Origin: Actinomadura kijaniata NBRC 14229
GTDB taxonomy: Bacteria > Actinomycetota > Actinomycetes > Streptosporangiales > Streptosporangiaceae
NCBI RefSeq assembly: GCF_001552175.1
Contig: NZ_BCQR01000026.1
Span: 24,498-88,497, forward strand
Direction of reading: 5' to 3'
DNA: 64,000 bases
Part shown: piece after piece, positions 44,531-52,260 of the stretch
How positions within the stretch are numbered: position 1 is the stretch's first letter
How the letters are laid out: each line of letters starts with the position of its first letter
The notes under the pieces: model-generated
Told to the model about the DNA's origin: nothing
The model's input: the letters and a program-made list of their open reading frames with translations, nothing else
Database searches by the model: none
Translations under genes and position numbers: made by a program

Positions 44531-45463
44531 ATGGCCGGAGTCGATCGAGTGACAGCGCCCGAGGTCCGTCCGGTGGCGGCGGTTCCGGCCCGGCGCGGGC
44601 TCGTCGTGTTCCTCAGCGTGCTGGCCGGGTTCGTCCTGACGGTGGTCTGGTCGGCGGAGTTCGTCGACAAGGTGATCGGGGAGAACACCACCAGCGCCCT
44701 GCTGGGCCACGAGGCGAAGGGGAGCCCGATCAGCGGGGTGCTGGCGGGGATGGCGTTCGCGTTCGCGTCGGGGCTGGGCGGCACGTTCACGGCCTGCAAC
44801 ATCGCGGCGCTCGGCGCGGCCGCGCCGGTGATGGGGCAGCGGTCCTCGTTCGGCGGCCGGCTCCGGGGCACGGTGCGGCCGCTGATGTGGCTCGCGCTCG
44901 GCGCGGCCGTGGTGTCGGCGGCGTACGGCGTCGTGGTGGCGCTGGCCGGCACGCGGATGCCCCAGTACTCGACGGCCACCCAGACGGCCGGGCTGTCGCC
45001 GCGCGGCGTCCAGTCGATGATCGTGTTCGGGGTCATCGGGCTGGTGCTGGTCTACCTGGGGCTGGCCGCGCTGGGGCTGGTGCCCGATCCGCTGCGAAAC
45101 TCCCCGAACGCCCGCATGGTGACGATGGGCGCGCTGGTCGGCGGGTTCCTGATCGGCCGCCCGTACGGGCTGTACCGCCAGCTGTTCCGGGACGTCGCCG
45201 ACGAGGGGAACGTGCTCTACGGCGCGGGTGCCTTCGTCCTCCAGTCCCTCGGCAACATCGCGGTGTTCGCCCTGGTCTTCGTCCTGCTGACGATGGTCGG
45301 CGGGCGCGGGCTCGCGGGCTGGCTGGCGGCCCGGCCGGGCCGGGCCGCCCTCGTCACCGGCGCGCTGCTGATCGCCGCCGGGGTGTTCACCGTGCTGTAC
45401 TGGGACGTCCGGCTGCTGGCCCGCCGCGACCTGATCTGGTACCCGGTGGCCCCGTGGGCGTGA
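44531..45463 (+). CDS. Multipass membrane protein, transporter-like (CcdA/DsbD-type resemblance)
   Basis: A 310-residue protein with about seven hydrophobic segments (GLVVFLSVLAGFVLTVVWSAEF, ISGVLAGMAFAFASGLGGTFTACNIAALGAAAPVM, LMWLALGAAVVSAAYGVVVALAG, MIVFGVIGLVLVYLGLAALGLVPDPL, MGALVGGFLIGRPYGLY, VLQSLGNIAVFALVFVLLTMVGG, ALVTGALLIAAGVFTVLYW). The TACNIAALG and PYGLYR segments recall thiol-disulfide transport proteins of the CcdA/DsbD fold, but only one of the usual cysteines is present, so the link is weak. A stable hairpin covers its ribosome site. The following hydrolase gene is 60 bases away on the same strand. Confidence 0.7.
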   Translation: MAGVDRVTAPEVRPVAAVPARRGLVVFLSVLAGFVLTVVWSAEFVDKVIGENTTSALLGHEAKGSPISGVLAGMAFAFASGLGGTFTACNIAALGAAAPVMGQRSSFGGRLRGTVRPLMWLALGAAVVSAAYGVVVALAGTRMPQYSTATQTAGLSPRGVQSMIVFGVIGLVLVYLGLAALGLVPDPLRNSPNARMVTMGALVGGFLIGRPYGLYRQLFRDVADEGNVLYGAGAFVLQSLGNIAVFALVFVLLTMVGGRGLAGWLAARPGRAALVTGALLIAAGVFTVLYWDVRLLARRDLIWYPVAPWA

Positions 45464-45523
45464 CCGGCCCGACAGCGCACGCGAGGATAACGACGGCCCC
45501 GCGCCCGCGATCCATGCTGAGGC

Positions 45524-46405
45524 ATGGACGCTGAAGAAGGCATGGGACGAGAGCCGCTGCGGCGGGCGTGGCCCACCCTGGACGGGGCCGTCACGCCCGT
45601 GGTGGCCGCCGGCCCCGAGGACGCGGCCGAGGCCGTGGTGTTCGTGCACGGCAGCCCGGGGTCGGCCGAGGACTGGGCCGACCTCGTCGGCAGGGTCGGC
45701 GCGCACGCGCGCGCGGTCGCCCCGACGATGCCGGGGTTCGCCCGGGCGGGCATCCCGGACGGGTTCGACCACAGCGCGGCGGCCTACGCCGACCGTCTCG
45801 ACCGGGTTCTGGGAGAGATCGGCGTCGAGCGCGCGCACCTGGTGCTGCACGACTTCGGCGGGCTGTGGGGGCTCACCTGGGCGGCCCGCGACCCCGGCCG
45901 CGTCGCGGGGCTGACCCTCGTGAACACCGGCTGCATGATCGGCTACCGGTGGCACGCCCTCGCCCGGGCGTGGCGGACCCCGCTGCTGGGGGAGCTGGTC
46001 ATGAGGACGACGACCAGAGGGGTGTTCGGACGGCTGCTGCGGCGCGGCCCCCGCCCGCTGCCCGCCGCGTTCGTCCGGCGGACCTACGACGACTTCGACC
46101 GCGGCACCAGGGACACCGTGCTGCGGCTGTACCGCGGGGCCGGGGACGTCAGCGAGGCGTCGGCCCGGCTACGGCGCCCGCTGCGGGCCCACCGGTACCC
46201 GGTCCAGGTGATCTGGGGCGCGCGCGACCCGTACCTGCCCGTGCGTTACGCCCATCTCCAGCGGGAGGTCTTCCCGCGCGCCCAGGTCGCGGTGCTTCCC
46301 TTCTCCGGGCACTGGCCCTTCGCCGACGACCCCGAGGGGGTGGCCGGCACGCTGGTGCCGTTCGTCGCGCGCACGATGAGTTTCTCCGTCCGCACGGGTC
46401 CTTAG
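45524..46405 (+). CDS. Alpha/beta hydrolase, Asp-nucleophile type
   Basis: A 293-residue hydrolase: oxyanion FVHGSPGSAEDW (about 40-51), nucleophile Asp110 in VLHDFGGLWG, acid in WGARDPYLP and catalytic His in FSGHWPFADDP. An Asp nucleophile points to epoxide hydrolase or dehalogenase chemistry. It is followed 23 bases later by the TIGR03086-like gene. Although close to the enediyne genes, a strong hairpin at 47039-47076 separates the two units; epoxide hydrolases do occur in some enediyne pathways, so a pathway role is possible but not shown. Confidence 0.85.
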   Translation: MDAEEGMGREPLRRAWPTLDGAVTPVVAAGPEDAAEAVVFVHGSPGSAEDWADLVGRVGAHARAVAPTMPGFARAGIPDGFDHSAAAYADRLDRVLGEIGVERAHLVLHDFGGLWGLTWAARDPGRVAGLTLVNTGCMIGYRWHALARAWRTPLLGELVMRTTTRGVFGRLLRRGPRPLPAAFVRRTYDDFDRGTRDTVLRLYRGAGDVSEASARLRRPLRAHRYPVQVIWGARDPYLPVRYAHLQREVFPRAQVAVLPFSGHWPFADDPEGVAGTLVPFVARTMSFSVRTGP

Positions 46406-46428
46406 TTTCCCGGACAGAGGAGCATCGG

Positions 46429-47025
46429 ATGCGCTTTTCCAGCACATCGGCGAACACGGCCCTGCTCAGGCAGGCGGCGGACTTCGCGCTGTCGGCGATC
46501 CAGCCCGTCGTCCCCGCGATGCTGGCCCGCCCGACGCCGTGCGCCGAATGGGACCTGGAGAAGCTGCTGCTCCACCTGTGCGACTCGATCTCCGCGCTCC
46601 TGGAGGGCCGGGGCGACCAGGTCGTCGCCCACTCCGCGGGGGCGCCGATCCCCGCCGACGACCCCCTGTCGGCCTGCCGCGTCCGGGTGCTCCGGCTGCG
46701 CCGCTCCTGTGAACGGCCGGGGAAGTGCGGCCCGGTCGTCGTCGGCGACCGGCCGCTCGACCCCGAGCTGCTGCTCGCGGCGGGGGCCGTCGAGGTCGCG
46801 GTGCACGCCTGGGACGTGTCGCAGGCGTGCGGCGCGCGGCTGCCCGTCCCCGCCGACCTGGCCGCCGCGCTGCTGCCGGTCTGCCCCCTGATCGCCCCGG
46901 AGGACGACCGCGCCCCGCTGTTCGCCGCGCCCCGCCCGGTGCCGCCCGGGGCGGGTCCCGGGGAACGCCTAATCGCCTTCCTGGGCCGCTCGGCGGCAGG
47001 GCAACGGAGGAGATGCCCGCCATGA
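46429..47025 (+). CDS. TIGR03086-like metal-binding (DinB-fold) protein
   Basis: A 198-residue protein like the mycothiol-dependent maleylpyruvate isomerase family: LLRQAADFALSAIQPVVPAMLARPTPCAEWDLEKLLLHLCDSISALLEG holds the first metal-ligand His, AVEVAVHAWDVSQACGARLPVPADLAAALLPV the second. Function unknown. GGACAGAGG precedes the ATG. The gene ends 13 bases before a strong hairpin, closing the operon that begins with the membrane protein or hydrolase. Confidence 0.8.
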   Translation: MRFSSTSANTALLRQAADFALSAIQPVVPAMLARPTPCAEWDLEKLLLHLCDSISALLEGRGDQVVAHSAGAPIPADDPLSACRVRVLRLRRSCERPGKCGPVVVGDRPLDPELLLAAGAVEVAVHAWDVSQACGARLPVPADLAAALLPVCPLIAPEDDRAPLFAAPRPVPPGAGPGERLIAFLGRSAAGQRRRCPP

Positions 47026-47038
47026 GCCGCCGGGTGAG

Positions 47039-47076
47039 CATGGGAACGGCGGACGACGACGCCCGCCGTTCCCATG
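47039..47076 (+). terminator. Strong hairpin before the enediyne cassette
   Basis: CATGGGAACGGCGG (47039-47052) and CCGCCGTTCCCATG (47063-47076), perfect 14-bp arms, 10-base loop. It directly precedes GGAGGGG (47077-47083), the ribosome site of the first DUF1702 gene. Confidence 0.75.
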
Positions 47077-47086
47077 GGAGGGGATC

Positions 47087-48073
47087 GTGCCCACCATCCT
47101 CGGCGCACTGCGCAGCCTCGCCTTCGCCCCGTCGCTCGACTCGGTGACGTTCGCCGCCCGCGGGTTCGGCGGCGAGCCGACCGACGCGACGCGGAGCCTG
47201 GAGGCCGTGCCGCAGTCGGTGATCTGCGGGTTCGAGTGGGGGATGGAGACCGGCGGATCCGGCGAGCTGGTCCGCCGCCTGGACTTCGTCACCCCCGAAC
47301 TGCGCGGCTTCGCCTACGAGGGCGCGACGATGGCCTGCACCATCCTCGACGTGATGCCCGGCCGCGGCGGCCGTACGCGGGAGCTGCTGCGCGAGGCCGG
47401 CCGCCCGCACATCTTCCTCTCCTACATCGGCATCGGGTTCGCCATGGCGCGGCTGCCGCGCATGCTGTGGCGCAAGGTCATGCCGGACCTGCCCGACGCG
47501 CGGTACTACCCGCGGATGTCCTGGCTGGCGGTGGACGGCTACGGCTTCGACCGCGCCTACTTCGAGACCCCGCGCTGGGTGGGACGCCAGGAACGGCCGG
47601 CCCCCTACGCGTGGGAGGGGGACGCCGGCTACTTCTCCCGGGCGGCCGACCAGGGCCTCGGGCGGGCCCTGTGGTTCATCGGCGGCGGACGGGCGGCCGA
47701 TGTCGCCGCCGCCGTCCGGAGGTTCGCCGACCACCGGAGGGCCGACCTGTGGAGCGGCGTGGGCCTGGCCGCGGCGTTCGCGGGCGGCTGCGACGGCGCC
47801 GGGCTGGAGACCCTCCGCAGGGAGGCCGGGGAGCACCGGGACCACCTGGCGCAGGGCGTGGTCTTCGCGGTGAAGGCGCGCGCGTACGCGGGCTTCGTGC
47901 CCGCCCACACCGAGCGCGCCGCCGGAGCGCTGGCCGGGGTGACGACGCGGGGCGCGGTGGCGCTGGCCGACGACGCCGCGGTGGAGCGGCCCGCCGACGG
48001 CGTTCCCGCGTACGAGCTGTGGCGCCGCAACGTGCGCGCCGGTCTCGCCACGGCGGCCCTCGCGGCGGAGTGA
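47087..48073 (+). CDS. DUF1702 family enediyne-associated protein (E3/UnbL-type), copy 1
   Basis: A 328-residue DUF1702 protein. Family segments are LRSLAFAPSLDSVTFAARGF, RGFAYEGATMACTILDVM, HIFLSYIGIGFAMARLPRMLW, YGFDRAYFETPRWV, AADQGLGRALWFIGGGRAADVAAAVRRFADHRRADLWSGVGLAAAFAGGCD. DUF1702 genes are hallmark members of enediyne warhead cassettes; the biochemical role is unknown. The GTG start follows GGAGGGG. Copy 2 lies 229 bases downstream with about the same length and order of motifs, but the copies differ at most positions. Confidence 0.9.
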   Translation: MPTILGALRSLAFAPSLDSVTFAARGFGGEPTDATRSLEAVPQSVICGFEWGMETGGSGELVRRLDFVTPELRGFAYEGATMACTILDVMPGRGGRTRELLREAGRPHIFLSYIGIGFAMARLPRMLWRKVMPDLPDARYYPRMSWLAVDGYGFDRAYFETPRWVGRQERPAPYAWEGDAGYFSRAADQGLGRALWFIGGGRAADVAAAVRRFADHRRADLWSGVGLAAAFAGGCDGAGLETLRREAGEHRDHLAQGVVFAVKARAYAGFVPAHTERAAGALAGVTTRGAVALADDAAVERPADGVPAYELWRRNVRAGLATAALAAE

Positions 48074-48302
48074 ACCGCCGGGGGCGGTGACCACGCGCCC
48101 TCCCGCCGTCCGGTCCCGCGCGGCCCTCATCCATTCCATCCTCGCCACAAATGCGCCTGCCGTTCAATTCTCCATCGTGCTCATTCGGTCCGCACGAATG
48201 AAGTAGCGGAGAACTCGCCCGTTGTGGCTAGATCGATAAAGCGGAATCCGGCTGCGGACGCGAATTCAAGATCGGTTCCCGTAGCGGGGATTGGGGTAGG
48301 CA
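48074..48302 (+). promoter_or_regulatory. Promoter region between the DUF1702 copies
   Basis: 229 bases, notably less GC-rich than the genes. It contains TCATTCG-7 bp-CGAATGA (48181-48201), a possible regulator dyad, 102 bases before the TTG start of copy 2. Probably a promoter of the main warhead operon. Confidence 0.55.
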
Positions 48303-49292
48303 TTGACTGCGATACTGCGTAAGCTCGTCAGTTCCGCGATCACTCCGGGAGATGCGGAGACGAGCCTGGTGAAGCGGGGCTTCACGGTGAAGAGCCCCGA
48401 GTCCAAAGAGATACTCGAAACGATCGGGAAGTCGTTCCTTCGCGGTTACTCGAGCGCCGTCGAGGTGGGGAAACCGGAGGCACTTCCCGCTCGTCTCAAC
48501 TCCATTCCCGTGCGTTATCGGGGCTTTGCCTACGAGGGTGCCGGGATGGGGTTCGCGATGGTCGACGCACTGACTTTCGCGAGAAGCAGGCGCGTTCGCG
48601 GCTACCTGGTGGGCTCCGGCGAACCGCACATCTACATGGCCTACATCGGGGTGGGCTGGGCGATGGCCCGGCTGCCGCGGTTCCGCTGGCCGAGGCTGCC
48701 GCTGGACCCGCTGCTCCAGTGGTTCCTCCCCGAGGGGTACGGCTTCCACCAGGCGTACTTCCGCACCGAACAGTACGTCCGGCGGCACCACCGGGAGCCG
48801 GCGGCGCCCTGGCCGTTCGACGACCCGCACCGCTACGCCGCCCGCGCGATCGACCAGGGCGTGGGGCGCGCGCTGTGGTTCGTCGGCGGTACCGACCCGG
48901 ACGTGGTGACCGCGCTGATCGAGGGCTTCGCGCCCGACCGGCGCGCCGACCTGTACTCGGGGGCCGGCCTCGCCGCCACCTACGCGGGCGGGGCCGACGA
49001 GGACGAGCTGCGCAGCTTCTGGAAGCGGGCGGGCGAGCACCGCCGGTGGGTGGCGCAGGGCAGCGCGTTCGCGGCCGAGGCCCGCCAGCGCGCCGGCCTG
49101 GCCACGCCGCACACGGCGCTCGCCACCGGGGTCTTCTGCGAGATGTCCCCCGACGAGGCGGCCCAGGTCTGCCTGGACCTGCGCCCCGACCACGCCGCGG
49201 TGGCCCGGTGGGACGACCGCGCGTCCGGCCCCGTCTTCGAACGGTGGCGACAGGACATCGCCGACAAGTTCGCATCTCTGGGGAGGAGCTAG
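48303..49292 (+). CDS. DUF1702 family enediyne-associated protein (E3/UnbL-type), copy 2
   Basis: A 329-residue DUF1702 protein: LRKLVSSAITPGDAETSLVKRGF, RGFAYEGAGMGFAMVDALTFARSRR, HIYMAYIGVGWAMARLPRFRW, YGFHQAYFRTEQYVRRH, AIDQGVGRALWFVGGTDPDVVTALIEGFAPDRRADLYSGAGLAATYAGGADEDEL. It sits 3 bases before UnbV, the usual position of E3, so this is likely the true cassette member. TTG start. The first 80 codons are less GC-rich than the rest. Role unknown. Confidence 0.9.
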   Translation: MTAILRKLVSSAITPGDAETSLVKRGFTVKSPESKEILETIGKSFLRGYSSAVEVGKPEALPARLNSIPVRYRGFAYEGAGMGFAMVDALTFARSRRVRGYLVGSGEPHIYMAYIGVGWAMARLPRFRWPRLPLDPLLQWFLPEGYGFHQAYFRTEQYVRRHHREPAAPWPFDDPHRYAARAIDQGVGRALWFVGGTDPDVVTALIEGFAPDRRADLYSGAGLAATYAGGADEDELRSFWKRAGEHRRWVAQGSAFAAEARQRAGLATPHTALATGVFCEMSPDEAAQVCLDLRPDHAAVARWDDRASGPVFERWRQDIADKFASLGRS

Positions 49293-49295
49293 CCC

Positions 49296-51257
49296 GTGAC
49301 CCCGATCTCCCGGCGGATCATCCGCCAACTTCCGGGAGCGGTCGCCCTGCTGATGGTGCTGGCCGCGTTCTTCGTCGTCCGGCTGCCCGAGGCGCCGGCG
49401 GCCACGCGCTCCGACGTGGCGAAGCGGTACGGCTTCCAGCCCATGAACATCGCCCTGCCGGGCGGCTACCGCCAGCAGACGATCCGCCGCGTCAACAAGG
49501 ACTACAAGCACATCGACGCCTGGATCTCCTCGGTCGGCGCCGGGGTCGCGATGAACGACCTGGACGGCGACGGCCTGCCCAACGACCTGTGCGTCACCGA
49601 CCCGCGCATCGACCAGGTCGTGGTGACCCCGGTCCCCGGCGCCCGGTCCCAGCGGTACGCGCCGTTCGCGCTCACCACCGGCTCCCTACCGATGAACCCC
49701 GCCATCGCTCCCATGGGCTGCGCGCCCGGCGACTTCAACGAGGACGGGCGGATGGACCTGCTGGTCTACTACTGGGGGCGCACCCCGGTCGTGCAGCTCG
49801 CCCGGCCCGACGCCAAGGGCCTGGCCGCCGCGTCGTACACGCCCGTCGAGGTCGTGCCCAACAACGGCGGCGGCACCTACACCGGGCCGGAGTGGAACTC
49901 CAACGCCGTGGCGGTCGACGACTTCGACGGCGACGGCCACCTGGACTTCTACATCGGCAACTACTTCCCGCACGGTCCGGTCCTGGACGACCGCAAGAGC
50001 GGCGGGGTCGCGATGAACCGGTCGCTGTCCAACGCCAGCAACGGCGGCGAGGACTACTTCTTCCGCTGGACCGGCGCGACCGGCGGCTCCGCCCCGGCGG
50101 TGACCTTCCAGCGCGTCGACAACGCGCTGCCCGCCAAGGTCTCCAAGGGCTGGGTCCTCGGCGCGGGGGCCAACGACCTGGACGGCGACCAGCTGCCCGA
50201 GCTGTACCTGGCCCAGGACCACGGCACCGACGCGCTGCTGTACAACCTGTCGCGCCCCGGGAAGATCGAGTTCCAGGCCGTGCACGGCCGCCGCACCCCG
50301 GGACTGCCCAAGTCCAAGCGGATCGGCGACGACTCGTTCAAGGGCATGGGCGTCGACTTCGCCGACTTCGACCACGACGGCCTGTACGACATGTTCGTCA
50401 GCAACATCACCACGTCGTTCGGCATCCAGGAGAGCAACCTCCACTTCTTCAACACCGCCGCCGACCAGGCCGACCTGCGGGCCAGGCTGCGCGACGGGGA
50501 CGCTCCCTGGACCGACCGCAGCACGAAGGTCGGCACCGCCTGGTCCGGCTGGGCGTGGGACGTCAAGGCGGCGGACTTCGACAACTCCGGCGACCCCGCC
50601 ATCGCCCAGACCACCGGGTTCGTCAAGGGCGAGGTCAACCGGTGGCCCCAGCTCCAGGAGCTGGCCGCCTCCAACGACCTGACGGTGGAGCACCCCCGCT
50701 TCTGGCCGCACGTGACCGCCGGGGACGACATCGCCGGCAGCCAGCGGCTGGCGTTCTTCGCCAAGGACCGCGACGGCTCCTACGTCAACGTCGCCGACCG
50801 GCTCGGCCTGGCGATCCCGGTGCCCACCCGCGGCATCGCCGTGGGCGACGCCGACGGCGACGGCAAGCTGGACATGGCGGTGGCCCGCCAGTGGGACGAG
50901 CCGGTCTTCTACCGCAACACCAGCGGCTCCCGCGGCTCCTACCTGAACCTGCGGCTGCTGCACGACACCGCGTCCGGCAAGGGGACCCTGCCCGCCGCCG
51001 GATCGCCCGCGGTCGGCGCGCAGGTGACCGTGACGACCCCCGACGGCCGCAAGCACCTGGCGCGCGTCGACGGCGGCAGCGGCCACTCCGGCAAGCGCAG
51101 CAACGAGATCCACCTCGGCCTCGGCACGAACGTCACCGGCCCCGTCCAGGTCCGCCTGCGCTGGCGCGACCGCTCCGGCCAGGTCCGCGAACAGACCCTG
51201 CAACTCACCCCGGGCCGCCACACCCTGCTGCTCGGCGTCCAGGCCAAGGAGAAGTGA
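49296..51257 (+). CDS. UnbV/E4 family exported repeat protein (CRTAC1/ASPIC)
   Basis: A 653-residue secreted or anchored protein. N-terminal hydrophobic segment (AVALLMVLAAFFVV), then six FG-GAP/VCBS-type calcium motifs: NDLDGDGLPND, GDFNEDGRMD, DDFDGDGHLD, NDLDGDQLPE, ADFDHDGLYD, GDADGDGKLD. The C terminus is the ASPIC/UnbV domain (VGAQVTVTTPDGRKHLARVDGGSGHSGKRSNEIHLGLG). It is a conserved member of enediyne cassettes with unproved function. GTG start with GGGAGGAG upstream; 3 bases after copy 2 and 4 bases before UnbU. Confidence 0.94.
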   Translation: MTPISRRIIRQLPGAVALLMVLAAFFVVRLPEAPAATRSDVAKRYGFQPMNIALPGGYRQQTIRRVNKDYKHIDAWISSVGAGVAMNDLDGDGLPNDLCVTDPRIDQVVVTPVPGARSQRYAPFALTTGSLPMNPAIAPMGCAPGDFNEDGRMDLLVYYWGRTPVVQLARPDAKGLAAASYTPVEVVPNNGGGTYTGPEWNSNAVAVDDFDGDGHLDFYIGNYFPHGPVLDDRKSGGVAMNRSLSNASNGGEDYFFRWTGATGGSAPAVTFQRVDNALPAKVSKGWVLGAGANDLDGDQLPELYLAQDHGTDALLYNLSRPGKIEFQAVHGRRTPGLPKSKRIGDDSFKGMGVDFADFDHDGLYDMFVSNITTSFGIQESNLHFFNTAADQADLRARLRDGDAPWTDRSTKVGTAWSGWAWDVKAADFDNSGDPAIAQTTGFVKGEVNRWPQLQELAASNDLTVEHPRFWPHVTAGDDIAGSQRLAFFAKDRDGSYVNVADRLGLAIPVPTRGIAVGDADGDGKLDMAVARQWDEPVFYRNTSGSRGSYLNLRLLHDTASGKGTLPAAGSPAVGAQVTVTTPDGRKHLARVDGGSGHSGKRSNEIHLGLGTNVTGPVQVRLRWRDRSGQVREQTLQLTPGRHTLLLGVQAKEK

Positions 51258-51261
51258 CCCC

Positions 51262-52260
51262 ATGTCGACGAAGAAGCCCAGCCCACCGCGCCACGACCCC
51301 AAGGTCGTCAAGGCACTGCGCAACTTCGCCATCTCGATGTCGGTGTTCAACATCCTCGGCTACACGGTCCTGGGATTCGAGCAGCCGTGGACATGGCCGT
51401 TCGTCGCGATGGCGACCGCCTACCTCTTCGAGACCCTGCTGGAGGTGATCGGAGCCCGGGTGGAGGGCCGTGCCCCGCGCTTCGCGGGCAACGGCTGGAA
51501 GGGCGTGCTGGAGTTCCTCTACCCGGCGCACATCACCGCCCTCGCCATGAACATGCTCATCTACGTCAACGACGAGATCTGGGTGATGGTCTTCGGCGTC
51601 ATGGTCGCCGTCGGCGCCAAGTGGGTGCTGCGGGCCCCGGTGAAGGGGCGGCTGCGCCACTACATGAACCCCTCCAACTTCGGGATCACCGTGATCCTGC
51701 TGGTGTTCCCCTGGGCGAGCATCGCGCCGCCCTACCACTTCACCGAGCGCTGGGAGCACCCGGTCGACTGGCTCGTCCCGCTGATCATCCTGGGCGCGGG
51801 CACCATGCTGAACGCCAAGCTCACCGGCCGCACCTGGCTGATCATGGGCTGGATCAGCTTCTACGTGATCCAGGCGGTCGTGCGCGGCGTGCTGCTGGAC
51901 ACCTCGATCCCGGCCGCGCTGATCATGATGACCGGCGTCGCGTTCGTCCTCTACACCAACTACATGGTCACCGACCCGGGCACCACCCCGTCGGTCCCGG
52001 CCTCCCAGTTCGCCTTCGGCGCGGGCATCGCGATCGTCTACGGCTTCCTCACCGGGGCCGGGATCGCCTACGGCCTGTTCTTCGCCACCGCGTTCGTCTG
52101 CCTGGTCCGCGGGCTGTACCTGTGGGCGCTGCACTGGTCCGCCAGGGCCCGCGAGCAGCGCGCCGCGGGCGAGGCCGCCGGCGCCGTCCCGATCGACGCC
52201 AACGGCCAGCCCGCCGACAACGGGCAGGCCGTTCCCGGAAAGAAGGTTGTGCCGGCATGA
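51262..52260 (+). CDS. UnbU/E5 family integral membrane protein
   Basis: A 332-residue membrane protein with about eight hydrophobic segments (FAISMSVFNILGYTVLGF, WPFVAMATAYLFETLLEVI, VLEFLYPAHITALAMNMLIYV, IWVMVFGVMVAVGAKWVL, FGITVILLVFPWASIAPPY, WLVPLIILGAGTMLN, TWLIMGWISFYVIQAVVRG, ALIMMTGVAFVLYTNYMV) and a hydrophilic C-terminal tail. The FGITVILLVFPW and GWISFYVIQA regions resemble RnfD/NqrB-like membrane subunits, as known for UnbU. It overlaps the PKSE ATG by 4 bases (ATGA). Conserved in enediyne cassettes. Confidence 0.93.
   Translation: MSTKKPSPPRHDPKVVKALRNFAISMSVFNILGYTVLGFEQPWTWPFVAMATAYLFETLLEVIGARVEGRAPRFAGNGWKGVLEFLYPAHITALAMNMLIYVNDEIWVMVFGVMVAVGAKWVLRAPVKGRLRHYMNPSNFGITVILLVFPWASIAPPYHFTERWEHPVDWLVPLIILGAGTMLNAKLTGRTWLIMGWISFYVIQAVVRGVLLDTSIPAALIMMTGVAFVLYTNYMVTDPGTTPSVPASQFAFGAGIAIVYGFLTGAGIAYGLFFATAFVCLVRGLYLWALHWSARAREQRAAGEAAGAVPIDANGQPADNGQAVPGKKVVPA

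Noticed and set aside
45524..46405. Inclusion of the alpha/beta hydrolase in the enediyne cluster
   Set aside because: A strong hairpin and separate operon lie between it and the DUF1702 gene; membership is possible but the sequence does not show it.
51387..52256. Upstream open extension of the PKSE frame
   Set aside because: It overlaps UnbU entirely in another frame and lacks any domain; the ATG at 52257 begins the KS with MTTTRIAIVGLACRYP.
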